Shown: positions 17,435 through 25,998, numbered from the stretch's first letter. The stretch: 64,000 bases of DNA from Lujinxingia sediminis (GCF_004005565.1 NZ_SADD01000001.1:434001-498000), one strand, 5' to 3'. Numbers and translations: made by a program. Notes: generated from the letters alone by a model not told the origin.

Positions 17435-17749
17435 TCAGGTGTTTCCCCGAATCCGAATCTCTTTCGTTTCTTCGTCGAACTCGGGGAGAGCGTCCAGGTT
17501 ATCCTTCTTTGTCTCGGGGTTCGGGGATTTGATTTCGATCAGAAGATCCTCTGCCAGAATCTCTCCTCCTCCCAGGTCGATTTCCGTCATGACATAGTGA
17601 CCTGATGATAAAATGAGTTCTGCCAGAAGTTTATGGTCGCAGATCTCAATGCCCTCTTCTTCTCCGCTGATGACATCAGAGCGTTGGCAGACATATCGGG
17701 CCGACGTGCCCGAACCATTTCTGGCGAACACTTTGACGAGCGTTGGCAT
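17435..17749 (-). CDS. Small hypothetical protein in a lower-GC patch
   Basis: 104-residue protein of unknown function, acidic and without signal peptide or membrane segment. ATG 17749 is preferred because GAGG sits five bases upstream; the frame continues to 17800. Two cysteines occur in SARYVCQRSD and GIEICDHKLL. Base composition is nearer 50% G+C than the 65% of its neighbours, which suggests separate acquisition. No partner gene is visible. Confidence 0.65.
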   Translation of the reverse strand: MPTLVKVFARNGSGTSARYVCQRSDVISGEEEGIEICDHKLLAELILSSGHYVMTEIDLGGGEILAEDLLIEIKSPNPETKKDNLDALPEFDEETKEIRIRGNT

Positions 17750-18127
17750 GCATACCTCATTGATGGATAGCCCCTGAATGGGCGTTGGTTGACTGGTCAA
17801 TGGTTGAACGTCTTTAGAGCAGAATGAAGGGTATAGCGAGCAGAGAAGGAAGTGGTGTTCCGTAACGTAGAATGTGTGGGTTCGAGCGGTCAGGCGCGCT
17901 CAGACATCGTCCCACGCACATGATACCTCCGCTCGACGACTCGCTGCCTTGCGTCCGAACACAGGTTATGGAAGGGGATACGCCTCGATGAAAGCCGTGC
18001 CCCCGGCATCAAAACGCCCCGGGGAGTCGTGCCCCGGCCAGAAGCGAACTCCCACCACCGACACCCTCGTTGCCTCCTCTATGGACGCGGACGGCCGAGG
18101 ATACCACACGACGCGAGTAACCCGACC
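17750..18127. other. Intergenic region without recognisable gene
   Basis: About 378 bases between the divergent small gene and the BRCT gene. The left half shares the lower GC of the small gene. Reading frames here lack ribosome-binding sites and protein-like composition. No hairpin terminator or repeat was seen. Confidence 0.5.
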
Positions 18128-18958
18128 ATGAGCAGCATCACTCTGGCAGACGTAAAAATTGTTCTTTCCGGTGATCTTAGCCCGCTGGATCCGGACGAAG
18201 TGAAGTGGGATCTGATTGCCCGAGGCGCCTACGTGCTCACGTCGGTCACGAAAACCACCGGGGTGCTTGTGGCGGGCCCTGGCACCCGGGAGGCGCTCCT
18301 TGATCGTGCCGCAAAACACGGAGTGCCGGTCCTCGACCTGTCCGGGCTTCGTGCCCTGCTTGATGGAGCGACCGTCGCGGAGGCGGTAGCCGGGGCGGCC
18401 GAGAAACCCGCGACGTCTGCGAAGGCCCGTGCCGATGCATCAACACTTGCCGGCCTGCGCGTCGCCATCGTCGGCCGCATTACCGGCTTCACGAAAGCCA
18501 GCCTTTCGGGCCAATTGCAGGCTCTCGGAGCACGGACCCAGGCCAGGCCTTCGCCCCACGTCGATCTGCTCATCGTCGGTGAGAGTCCCTCGGCCGACGG
18601 GGTTGCCGCAATGGACGCAGGCGTTCCCTTTCTCCGAAAACACGCGCTCGATGCCCTGCTGACGGGGGCACCGCTCTCAGACTTTGTAGCTCCCGCTGGC
18701 CCGCCGGTCGACGATCCGGCAGGGCGAATCAAAGAGCTTGTCGAGGAGGCCCGGCCGGAGATGGTAGCGATCTCCGCCGGAGAGCCCTGGGATGATGAGC
18801 TAACCCTCACCCTTCACCCCGGCGGCCGCGTTGTTGCGGAGCTCAAGCATCTGGGCGGAACGCCCGTGCACGATCACGTGCGCGAGGTGCTACAGCGCAG
18901 GTCGTGGCCGAAGGTTCAGACCTCCACCTCCCTTACCTCGCCCATATCCTTTACCTGA
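18128..18958 (+). CDS. Twin-BRCT-domain protein
   Basis: 276-residue soluble protein with two BRCT-like domains. The first is at about residues 5-82 (VKIVLSGDLSPL to PVLDLSGLRALL). The second is at about 105-185 (LAGLRVAIVGRITGFTKASL, VDLLIVGESPS, GVPFLRKHALDALL). BRCT domains mediate protein or phosphopeptide contacts and are best known in bacteria from NAD-dependent ligase; here there is no ligase part. The C-terminal 90 residues (VDDPAGRIKELVEEARPEMV onwards) form an additional alpha/beta segment of unknown role. ATG 18128 lacks a strong ribosome-binding site but gives a clean domain start. A DNA-repair or scaffold role is inference. Confidence 0.78.
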   Translation: MSSITLADVKIVLSGDLSPLDPDEVKWDLIARGAYVLTSVTKTTGVLVAGPGTREALLDRAAKHGVPVLDLSGLRALLDGATVAEAVAGAAEKPATSAKARADASTLAGLRVAIVGRITGFTKASLSGQLQALGARTQARPSPHVDLLIVGESPSADGVAAMDAGVPFLRKHALDALLTGAPLSDFVAPAGPPVDDPAGRIKELVEEARPEMVAISAGEPWDDELTLTLHPGGRVVAELKHLGGTPVHDHVREVLQRRSWPKVQTSTSLTSPISFT

Positions 18959-19147
18959 ACCATCTCTGAACCCACACGCGCGTAGTGTCCCCCCGACACG
19001 CGGACCCCTGCAGGAGGGCATCGAGGGGGTTCCGCCACCTGTCTGGTCGAGAGGAGCGTCCTGGTGATGAACAAGGGGCACAAAGCGCCTTGATCTGCGC
19101 GCCAAGGGGTGCGAAAAAAGGCGTCGCAGCCTGCGATGGCGCGCCCA

Positions 19148-19221
19148 GACCCCGTAGCTCAGTTGGATAGAGCGATGGATTCCTAATCCATAGGTCACAG
19201 GTTCAATTCCTGTCGGGGTCA
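19148..19221 (+). tRNA. tRNA-Arg (anticodon CCU)
   Basis: A complete cloverleaf is visible: acceptor GACCCCG/CGGGGTC, D-arm GCTCAGTTGGATAGAGC, anticodon stem ATGGA/TCCAT around loop TTCCTAA (anticodon CCT), and T-arm with GGTTCAATTCC. The discriminator is A at 19221, and CCA is not encoded. It reads AGG codons. Confidence 0.97.
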
Positions 19222-19249
19222 TTTCTTTAAGTGCTTGAAAAGGTTTTGC

Positions 19250-19287
19250 AAAAAGCCTCTCCGGGTTGGGTCCGGGGAGGTTTTTTC
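19250..19287 (+). terminator. Terminator downstream of tRNA-Arg
   Basis: CCTCTCCGG pairs with CCGGGGAGG (one G-T pair) over a seven-base loop and is followed by six T. It is placed about 30 bases after the tRNA. Confidence 0.88.
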
Positions 19288-19308
19288 GTCTCAACCCCGG
19301 AGGTGAGC

Positions 19309-19566
19309 ATGTCCCTGACGTACTACCGCGAGCTCGTCCGGGAGTTTTTCGACGGAAAGCGCGTCATCCTCGCCATGGGAACGGTGGCCGGGTCTGCGGG
19401 GCGCGTTCAGGCGTTGCGATCTTTTGGGCTCCGCCAGTTTTTGAGCGCGAGGCGATGCGTGAGGGCGAAGGCGCGCGCTGTGCTGGCAGTCGACCGGCGA
19501 AAGCGCGGGGGGACGAGGCGCCCCCATTCATATGCCGCCAAAACCTGGAGGGATGCTCAGTGCTGA
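19309..19566 (+). pseudogene. Probable 5' fragment of a lost gene next to the tRNA
   Basis: The ATG has GGAGG a few bases upstream. The first 40 residues look like a genuine protein start (SLTYYRELVREFFDGKRVIL, AMGTVAGSAGRVQALRSFG). After that the frame turns into Arg/Ala-rich, non-protein-like sequence, and no further domain follows. The start resembles the N-terminus of a larger enzyme, perhaps an ATP-grasp type protein, but that is a guess. It is best read as a truncated gene left by a deletion or rearrangement beside tRNA-Arg. Confidence 0.5.
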
Positions 19567-19734
19567 GGGAGGCCCCGTTGGTGGCCTTGGTCGCAGACAC
19601 ATGAGAAAAGGCCCGGTTGCTGATCCCCGGGGTTTTCCGCTATGACCGGCGAGTTATGTGATGTTGGCCGCCGCTGAAGCGGTGTCATGGATGCGCCGTG
19701 CGCCAGGAGCGTGCGGCATCATGTGGGAGCAGCG

Positions 19735-20508
19735 ATGAAGGTGAAGTGCGCGTGGATTGGCGTGGCGTTGGCCGCGGGGCTCATGGTCGGGTGTGGAGAG
19801 GGGAGCGAGGCGGAAGAGCCCCTCGTGATCCAGGAAGATGTCGGCGACGGGGATGTCGAGCAGATTGGTGAAGTCGACGATCGCGACGCACTCGCCGAGC
19901 TTCCCTGTGGTGAGGAGATGCTGGCGGATTGGCCACTGCTGGAAGAGGTTTCGAGCGGGGCGGTGGAGGTCAGCGAGCAAGGGGGCGTGTTCAGCGCCAC
20001 GATCGACGCGAGCGCCGGCGGCACGCAGGGGGTGGCGAGCAACCCCTTTGTGTACCTCAACCTGGCGACCGGCGAAAAAGCGCAACTCAACGACGTGGAA
20101 GCCGCGCTCAGTGAGGAGTGGCATCTGGGCTTTAAGCGCGTTGTGATTCGCAGTAACAGCGGTGACTCGGGCCCGGGCGGCGTGCTCGTGACCAAAATGA
20201 GCAACACGAGCTTTGAAGATGTCGACTCGGTGCCCGGCAATCCGGAGGCCTACCGCACCGACGATACCTACGATGCGAGCTGCACCCCGGAGCTCGACCC
20301 GATCGGGACGCCGATGACGGCGTTCAACTACCTGAACCTGAACAACCCGTCGGGCTCGCAGTCCTGGTACAGCTACGGCGGCGGCGTCTCGCCAGTTGCC
20401 GGCGACGTCTATGTGCTGCGCGTGCCGAGCACGGGGGAGGCGTACAAGATGGAGATCACCGGGTGGACCGGCGGTGAGTTTGAGTTGCGCTGGGCGGAGA
20501 TCAACTGA
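19735..20508 (+). CDS. HmuY-family lipoprotein
   Basis: 257-residue lipoprotein of the HmuY family, known in Bacteroidetes for capturing heme at the cell surface. The signal peptide ends in the lipobox LMVGC. Family-like features are FVYLNLATGEKAQLND, the strand EEWHLGFKRVVIRSNSGDSG, the aromatic WYSYGGG block and the C-terminal strands VYVLRVPSTGEAYKMEITGW. ATG 19735 is chosen because GGGAG lies six bases before it and gives a proper signal peptide. Its stop overlaps the next start by one base (TGATG), so it is coupled to the metalloprotease gene. No TonB receptor is adjacent. Heme binding is not shown by sequence. Confidence 0.82.
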   Translation: MKVKCAWIGVALAAGLMVGCGEGSEAEEPLVIQEDVGDGDVEQIGEVDDRDALAELPCGEEMLADWPLLEEVSSGAVEVSEQGGVFSATIDASAGGTQGVASNPFVYLNLATGEKAQLNDVEAALSEEWHLGFKRVVIRSNSGDSGPGGVLVTKMSNTSFEDVDSVPGNPEAYRTDDTYDASCTPELDPIGTPMTAFNYLNLNNPSGSQSWYSYGGGVSPVAGDVYVLRVPSTGEAYKMEITGWTGGEFELRWAEIN

Positions 20509-21908
20509 TGCCAGGACATGCGCGTAGGATGGTGGCGGCATCGTTGGCCACCGCGGCGTTGGCGTTGGGAGTGGGGGAGGCGCAGGCGCTGCGCCCCACC
20601 GAGGCCGGGCATCCGCAGAGTTACGGGGGGGAGGCGCGTTACCTGGACAGCCCCGGGGGGCATGTGCGGGTGTGGTACGCCACCGAAGGAGAGCACCGAT
20701 CGCCGCGAGTCGCCGGCGATGGGGAAACCCCGGAGATCGCCGAGACCGTCGCCGAGGTGGGCGATGATGTTTTTGAGGCGATGGCGACCCATGGTTTTCG
20801 ATTGCCGCTGGTGGACAGCGAGCTCTACCCGGTGAGCGCCGATGACGGGGGCGATGAGCGTTTTGATATTTATCTGATCAACTTTGAGGCCGGCGACGGG
20901 CAGTTTGTGCCCGAGTATTGCACCACGGGGGCGCCCGAGCGGTGTGCGGGCTATGCGATGCTCGATCACGCCTTTGTGCCGCTGTATTACCCCTCGCGTG
21001 AGCTCGCGGTGAAGATCGTGGTCAGCCACGAGATCTTTCATGCGGTGCAGGCTGCCTACCGCGCCGACTGGCCGGTGTGGGCCTCGGAGGGAAGTGCGAG
21101 CTGGTATGAGGAGTTGGTTTACCCGGAGCAGGACGATTTTGAGCGCCTCTCCGGCTACTACTTTGAAGATTCGGCACGCAGCCTCAACGATCGGGCCCGC
21201 GGCCCCTCCGATGGATTTGCGTACGGGGCGGGGATCTTTTTCTATTACCTGGATGTGGTCTTCGGCTCAGAGATGATCGTGGCGTTGGCGGAGCGTTTTG
21301 CCGCGTCGGAGACGATCGAAGATGCGCTCCAGGCCGAGCTCGCTGAGAGCTTCGGTGAGGCTGATGACGCGCTGGAGCTCTTTGCGATCTACAACCTCTT
21401 CACAGGTGAGTTGGCCGGTGAGGGTGAGGGCTACCCGCAGGCGGAGCGTTTCGCCGGGGTCGAGGTGGTGGATCTTCCGGGGGAGGGGGCGTTCAACTGG
21501 GAGCAAAACGTCGACACGTTTAGCGCGCGTTTTGCCCGCTGGGATGTGAAGGTGCCGATGACCCTTACGCCGGTGGCGGTGGAGGGCTGGCCCTCGGCGA
21601 AGCTGGCGTTGCTTCGCGGTGGTCAGCAGGGCACCCAGGGCTATGAGAGCGTCGGGGTCGGAGACGTGGTAGCGGTCGGGCCGGAAGACTCACCGGTGTA
21701 TCTGGTCGCGAGTCAGGGCCTGGGCGAGGATGCGGTGATCAGCGCGCAGGGGCGTCTTCTGCGCGAGGAGCCGCAGACCCCGTCGAGCGAGAGCAGTGAA
21801 GACGGCGGGGGCGGCTGCTCGCAGGCCGGTGGTGGTCGCACCTCAAGCGTGGTCTGGGCGTTTCTGGGACTATGTTTGATGGGACGACGCGTGCGTCGCA
21901 GGCGATGA
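20508..21908 (+). CDS. MXAN_6640-like putative metalloprotease with MYXO-CTERM-like tail
   Basis: 466 residues. A signal peptide (to about 26) precedes a zinc-protease-like domain with the HExxH motif in VVSHEIFHAVQAAY (about residue 175), then WASEGSASWYEELVYPE, where an acidic third ligand may lie. This layout fits the MXAN_6640 family of putative metalloproteases from myxobacteria. The C-terminus has a Ser/Glu/Gly linker, a Cys (GGGGCSQAGG), a hydrophobic stretch (SVVWAFLGLCLMG) and RRVRRRR, a MYXO-CTERM-type sorting tail for surface anchoring at the Cys. It is coupled to the HmuY gene upstream and overlaps the next gene by four bases. Confidence 0.85.
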   Translation: MPGHARRMVAASLATAALALGVGEAQALRPTEAGHPQSYGGEARYLDSPGGHVRVWYATEGEHRSPRVAGDGETPEIAETVAEVGDDVFEAMATHGFRLPLVDSELYPVSADDGGDERFDIYLINFEAGDGQFVPEYCTTGAPERCAGYAMLDHAFVPLYYPSRELAVKIVVSHEIFHAVQAAYRADWPVWASEGSASWYEELVYPEQDDFERLSGYYFEDSARSLNDRARGPSDGFAYGAGIFFYYLDVVFGSEMIVALAERFAASETIEDALQAELAESFGEADDALELFAIYNLFTGELAGEGEGYPQAERFAGVEVVDLPGEGAFNWEQNVDTFSARFARWDVKVPMTLTPVAVEGWPSAKLALLRGGQQGTQGYESVGVGDVVAVGPEDSPVYLVASQGLGEDAVISAQGRLLREEPQTPSSESSEDGGGGCSQAGGGRTSSVVWAFLGLCLMGRRVRRRR

Positions 21909-22408
21909 TGGAGGGGGTAAGCGGGGCGGTTGAACGCCTGGCCGAGGCACTCGGCCTGGGGCTTGTGGAAACCACACTGGGGGTGGTGGCGGTGCTGGGG
22001 CTTCTGGCGGGGCTTGTGTGGCTTCGTCTGCGCCGGCGCTGGCGTAGCGCCAGGGCGCGTCGCCAGGGGAAGCGCGCGCGCCGCGCCGAGGTGCGCGCCG
22101 GCCGCTGGCTTCAAAAAGAGGGGTATGAGCTCATGGAGGAGCAGGCCAGTCGCACCTGGGTGGTACGCGTCAACGACGATGAGGAAGTTGTGCGATTATC
22201 GGCCGACTGGCTTGTCGAGCGCGCCGGCAAGCGCTATGTGGTGGAAGTTAAGACAGGCAAACGCGCTCCATCGGTCCGTAACTCTGCCACACGGCGGCAG
22301 ATGCTGGAGTATCTTTGCGCCTACGAGGTCGACGGAGTGATCCTGATGGATATGGAGTCGGGAGAGCTCGTTGAGGTCGAGTTTCCGGTGCGCGTGGAGC
22401 GGGTGTGA
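21905..22408 (+). CDS. Membrane-anchored nuclease-like protein (PD-(D/E)xK type, inferred)
   Basis: 167 residues. An N-terminal hydrophobic helix (TTLGVVAVLGLLAGLVWLRL) is followed by a very basic stretch (RRRWRSARARRQGKRARR). The soluble domain has AEVRAGRWLQKEGYEL, then SADWLVERAGKRYVVEVKTG. An acidic residue, a beta-hairpin and a following E-x-K resemble the PD-(D/E)xK restriction/Holliday-resolvase-like core. The start overlaps the metalloprotease stop (ATGA at 21905-21908), so the three genes from 19735 form one unit. DNA cleavage is inferred from motif layout only. Confidence 0.7.
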   Translation: MMEGVSGAVERLAEALGLGLVETTLGVVAVLGLLAGLVWLRLRRRWRSARARRQGKRARRAEVRAGRWLQKEGYELMEEQASRTWVVRVNDDEEVVRLSADWLVERAGKRYVVEVKTGKRAPSVRNSATRRQMLEYLCAYEVDGVILMDMESGELVEVEFPVRVERV

Positions 22409-22546
22409 GACGTGTAAGTGCTTGAAGATGAACGAAGTGTCACACGAAATCATGGAAGATGCGTGCCCGGGGTGCTGTTGAAGCCTGATGTGTCGGGGAG
22501 CGTCGAAGGGGAAGATCAGGTGAATTCGGTCAATGAGGGCAGAGTG

Positions 22547-23041
22547 ATGACGACAGGGCAGATGCAGGCAGTGGGGCGGCAGGAGGAGGCGGACGCCTCC
22601 CAGCGCATCCGGACGAAGCTGGCGGGACGTTGTGTGTTGCTGGTCGAGGATGATGAGGCGGTGCGGACGCTGATTGCGCTCTTGCTCAAAGACCTCGGTG
22701 TTGAGGTGGTGGAGCTGGGCGACGGGATCGAAGCGCTCAATTATGTGGCCGCCTCGGAGGTGTATCGGCGCTCGGTGCGCCGCCCGGATCTGATCGTGGC
22801 CGATATCAACATGCCCAACTTCAGCGGTCTCGATCTTTTGATGGGGCTGCGCGAGAGCCGGGTGCGCCCGCCGGTGGTGCTGGTTACCGCAGTCAACGAC
22901 GAGGATATTCAGGCCGAGGCACGCCGCCTGGGAGCCGTGAGCATCGTTCAAAAACCCTTCGAGGTCGATGAACTCTTAGGAGAGGTCGCCGGCGCGCTCT
23001 TGCGTGCGGAGCAAAACGACGAAGATCTCGTCGAGGGCTGA
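22547..23041 (+). CDS. Single-domain response regulator (CheY-like)
   Basis: 164 residues with a receiver domain from about residue 27. The acidic pair is in VLLVEDDEAVR, the phospho-acceptor Asp in LIVADINMPNFSG, the Thr in VLVTAVND and the Lys in SIVQKPFEVDEL. There is no output domain, only a short acidic C-terminus, so it probably acts by protein contact. ATG 22547 has GAGGG about eight bases upstream; the frame remains open to 22418. No histidine kinase is adjacent. An insert between beta-3 and the preceding helix (YVAASEVYRRSVRRPD) is slightly longer than in CheY. Confidence 0.88.
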   Translation: MTTGQMQAVGRQEEADASQRIRTKLAGRCVLLVEDDEAVRTLIALLLKDLGVEVVELGDGIEALNYVAASEVYRRSVRRPDLIVADINMPNFSGLDLLMGLRESRVRPPVVLVTAVNDEDIQAEARRLGAVSIVQKPFEVDELLGEVAGALLRAEQNDEDLVEG

Positions 23042-23063
23042 GGTCTTCGGCGTGTGAAGGCGA

Positions 23064-23738
23064 TCAGCTGGACCAGTCCTCGATGGTCCAGCCGCGGCGA
23101 AGGGCCTCGCGCCGGAGACGCGGATCGGGGTTGACCACCCTCGGGTGACCGACCTCCAGAAGCATGGGCAGATCCGAGTAAGAATCGGTGTAGAAGTAGG
23201 AGGCTTGAAGGTCGACGCCGGCCTGTTCTGCCCACGTCTTCGCCCAGAAGATCTTGCCGGGGCCGTAGCAGATGGGGCGCTCGAAGATGCCCCGCAGCGC
23301 TCCCTGCTCGTCGATAGGAAAGCGGTTGGAGAGCCAGGCATCGAGCTGCCAGTGCTCCGCGGCCAGCTTTGACATATAGGGGCTGCTCGCCGTGAGCAGA
23401 ACCAGGGGGTGCGCCTGGGTGCGGTGACGCTCCAGGACCGCTTCCGCACCGGGCTGCACCGTCTTGAGCACGTGATCGTTGAAGAACTCTCGGGTGCGCT
23501 CGCGCAATGAATCTGCTGACTGGCCGCGGTAGTGGCGCACCGCCTCGGCGAAGGCCCGCTCCATATCGACGAGCGAGAGATGGTAGAGTCCCATCCACGC
23601 CGAGGCCTTCAAGAATTGCAGCGCCGAGATGCGCCCGGCTCGCCGCTCGTGGCGCGCGTACACAAAGGCGCTGTTGATGGCGATCAGGGTGCGGTCGAGG
23701 TCGAAGAAGGCGGCGGGCCGCCGGGTGGTCTGGGTCAT
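23064..23738 (-). CDS. HAD-IB family phosphatase (SerB-like)
   Basis: 224-residue haloacid-dehalogenase phosphatase of subclass IB. Motif I is AAFFDLDRTLIAINS, motif II is PLVLLTASSPYM, and motif III is YFYTDSYSDLPMLLEVG with the preceding Lys in GPGKIFWAKTW. The helical cap (YARHERRAGRISALQFLKAS) is typical of the serB-related family found beside lipid or membrane genes. ATG 23738 was chosen because residues upstream are not protein-like. It lies 22 bases downstream of the SRPBCC gene and is probably in one operon with it. The substrate is unknown; phosphoserine or a lysophospholipid intermediate are options. Confidence 0.88.
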   Translation of the reverse strand: MTQTTRRPAAFFDLDRTLIAINSAFVYARHERRAGRISALQFLKASAWMGLYHLSLVDMERAFAEAVRHYRGQSADSLRERTREFFNDHVLKTVQPGAEAVLERHRTQAHPLVLLTASSPYMSKLAAEHWQLDAWLSNRFPIDEQGALRGIFERPICYGPGKIFWAKTWAEQAGVDLQASYFYTDSYSDLPMLLEVGHPRVVNPDPRLRREALRRGWTIEDWSS

Positions 23739-23760
23739 GTTACGATGCCAAATCAGAGTC

Positions 23761-24507
23761 TCAGTGCAGGGTGGAGGAAGCGGCCTCAACCCGGTCGGGA
23801 ATGCCAGCTTCGAGGACTTCGCGAATCCTGGCAAGGTCGCCGGCCGGGGAGAGCGGACCCATGCGTCCCAGCAGCTCGACCAGGCGCGCCCCTGTCTTGC
23901 CCCCCGGGGCGAGCACCCGCAGGTGAAGATCAACCTCGGTGGCCGCGCCTCCTTCGATGGGAGCAAAGCTCACCCAGCCCTCATGGAAGATGTCGGAAGG
24001 CTCGATGGCGCGCCAGACCAGAAGACGCTCGGGCTGATCGTCGATGAGTTCAACCTCGCTCTTGAGCAGCATGTCGCCCGGGCCTTTGAAGCTCCAGGTG
24101 GAGCGCGCATCATCGATGCGCTCGATGTTGTGGATGCGCGGCAGGTAGATGGCCAGGTTTTCAATCTCCCGCCAGAAGGCGTAGACCTCGGCCGGGGAGC
24201 GGTTGATCGCGATCGTGTGTTGGATGGGGGCCATCTCACGGGCAGCGGTGTGCAGCAGGCGGCGTTGCCAGTCCTGCTCAAAAAGCTGCTCGTCGCGGGC
24301 GGCTCGGTACGCCACACCAACGCCGACGCCGGTGAGGAAGTAGCCCAACACACCGCGGCGCTTGAGCCCGTAGGCGCTCAGAAGTGCGCCGGCGATAAAT
24401 GGCAGGGGGTTGATGGCATCAAGACCGGCGCCTTCGCGCGCGCCGGGGTCGCGGCTCAGGGCGTTGAGCGCCATCACGGTGTCGGAGCGTTGATCGCGCG
24501 AGCTCAT
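23761..24507 (-). CDS. SRPBCC-domain protein with N-terminal membrane segment
   Basis: 248 residues. Residues about 30-75 form one or two hydrophobic helices (LPFIAGALLSAYGLKRRGVL, YFLTGVGVGVAYRA). The rest is a START/SRPBCC fold of the polyketide-cyclase/dehydrase type: HTIAINRSPAEVYAFWREIE, LPRIHNIERIDD, WSFKGPGDMLLKSEVELIDD, GWVSFAPIEGG. Such proteins bind hydrophobic ligands. ATG 24507 has GAGG eight bases upstream. It probably forms an operon with the HAD phosphatase downstream. The ligand is unknown. Confidence 0.82.
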   Translation of the reverse strand: MSSRDQRSDTVMALNALSRDPGAREGAGLDAINPLPFIAGALLSAYGLKRRGVLGYFLTGVGVGVAYRAARDEQLFEQDWQRRLLHTAAREMAPIQHTIAINRSPAEVYAFWREIENLAIYLPRIHNIERIDDARSTWSFKGPGDMLLKSEVELIDDQPERLLVWRAIEPSDIFHEGWVSFAPIEGGAATEVDLHLRVLAPGGKTGARLVELLGRMGPLSPAGDLARIREVLEAGIPDRVEAASSTLH

Positions 24508-24745
24508 GGTGGAACCTCGGAGAAGGGAATACGTTGCGTGTGCTTCGGTTGTGAGGCCTGCAGCCGCACGGCTCATGCGTGCGAGCCAGCCCTCAAGCGT
24601 TGCCTCAAAGCCTAAGCACCGGGATCCGGGGTCGCCAGCGCCCAGCGCTTGACCCTGCCCGGGTCACCGACTACTAGCAGGCGTTGTCGGGCGAGCCCTG
24701 ATGCGCGCCCTCGTTTTGCGACTATTGAGCCCCCGGAGATGTTCG

Positions 24746-25903
24746 ATGAGCCAGCGAATCTACCTCGATTGGAACGCCACAGCGCCCGTGTTGCCCGAGG
24801 TGCGTGAGGCGATGGTGGAGGCGCTCGGCGCGGTGCATGGTAATGCATCGAGCATTCATCGCGAGGGGCAGGCCGCGCGCGCGGTCGTCGAGCGGGCCCG
24901 TCGCGCGGTCGCGCGCGCGGTCGGAGCGCCGGCGCAGGCAGTGGTGCTGACCGCCGGAGCTACCGAGAGCAACAACCAGGTCTTACGCCAGCACGCTCGC
25001 CAGACCACGGACCCTTTCATCGTCTGCACCGTCGTGGAGCATCCCTCGGTATTGGAGACGGTGCGCGCGCTTGAGAAGCAGGGCGTGCGCGTGGCGCTGT
25101 GGCCGGTCGACAGTAAGGGGCGGCTCCAGAAAGGCTGGCTTAAGGAGCAGCTCAACGCCGGCGCCACCCTGGTCAGCGTGATGTGGGCCAACAACGAGAT
25201 CGGGAACATCTACGATATCGCGGCCATCGGCGCAGAGGTGCAGGCCGCCGGCGCTACCTTTCACGTCGATGGCACCCAGGCGCTGGGCCGCATCCCTATG
25301 GACTTCGCGTCGAGCCATATCGACTACATGACGCTGTCGTTCCATAAAATGGGCGGGCCCAAGGGCATCGGCGCCATTGTGACGCGCGAGGGGCTTATCG
25401 TTGAGGCGTTGCTTACCGGCGGTCATCAGGAGCGAGGGCGTCGACCGGGCACCGAGAACGTGCCGGCTGCTGCCGGACTGGAAGCCGCAGCGCGCGCGCT
25501 GGGCACCCAGCTCGATACCTGGCGTGAGGCCCTTGGCGAGCGCCGCCACAGCTTCATTGAGGCGCTTCAAAGTCAGATTGAGGGTATGGAGTTACGCGGC
25601 GATACCGAGCATCAACTTCTGAACACCCTCAACGTGGCCTTTGAGGGCGTTGACGGCGAAGATCTTTTGTTGGCGATCGATCTGGAAGGAATCAGCGCGT
25701 CGAGTGGTTCCGCCTGCACGGCAGGCTCGCTTGAGCCCAGCCACGTTGTGCTTGCCATGGGCTTTGATGAGCCCTCCGCTCGCCGCTCGGTGCGATTGAG
25801 CTTTGGACCTCATACTCCGATGGACGATCTGGAGCGGGCCGCCAGCATCATCGCCGCCGTCGTCACTCGACTTCGCGCCATGGGTGTCAACTCGCCCGTT
25901 TAA
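24746..25903 (+). CDS. Cysteine desulfurase (NifS/IscS type)
   Basis: 385-residue PLP enzyme that removes sulfur from cysteine for Fe-S clusters and thiolated tRNA. Seen are IYLDWNATAPVLPEV, the His stacking region VVEHPSVLETV, FHVDGTQALGRIP, the PLP Lys in LSFHKMGGPKGIG, RPGTENVPA, and the active Cys in ASSGSACTAGSLEPSHV. The longer Cys loop marks the NifS/IscS group. GGAG lies eight bases before ATG 24746. mnmA, which needs activated sulfur for tRNA 2-thiolation, begins 95 bases downstream, so it may be the dedicated sulfur donor. No iscU or suf genes are present, and it could also serve Fe-S assembly. Confidence 0.92.
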   Translation: MSQRIYLDWNATAPVLPEVREAMVEALGAVHGNASSIHREGQAARAVVERARRAVARAVGAPAQAVVLTAGATESNNQVLRQHARQTTDPFIVCTVVEHPSVLETVRALEKQGVRVALWPVDSKGRLQKGWLKEQLNAGATLVSVMWANNEIGNIYDIAAIGAEVQAAGATFHVDGTQALGRIPMDFASSHIDYMTLSFHKMGGPKGIGAIVTREGLIVEALLTGGHQERGRRPGTENVPAAAGLEAAARALGTQLDTWREALGERRHSFIEALQSQIEGMELRGDTEHQLLNTLNVAFEGVDGEDLLLAIDLEGISASSGSACTAGSLEPSHVVLAMGFDEPSARRSVRLSFGPHTPMDDLERAASIIAAVVTRLRAMGVNSPV

Positions 25904-25998
25904 CTTTGCTTTTGCACTTTTTGAGCGCAGCGGTTAGCTGTGTCGCCGTATCAGGCCTCGAAGGCCTGCCATGGTGAGGAAAGTCCCAGGACGAGACG

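Noticed and set aside
17813-17827. 15-base match GTTGAACGTCTTTAG also present near 44579
   Set aside because: A few 15-mer matches are expected by chance in 64 kb, and the flanks share nothing.
18890-19294. Minus-strand open frame across the tRNA with GIEPVTYGLGIHRSIQLSY-like product
   Set aside because: It is the antisense reading of tRNA-Arg plus its flanks, a known type of spurious protein prediction.
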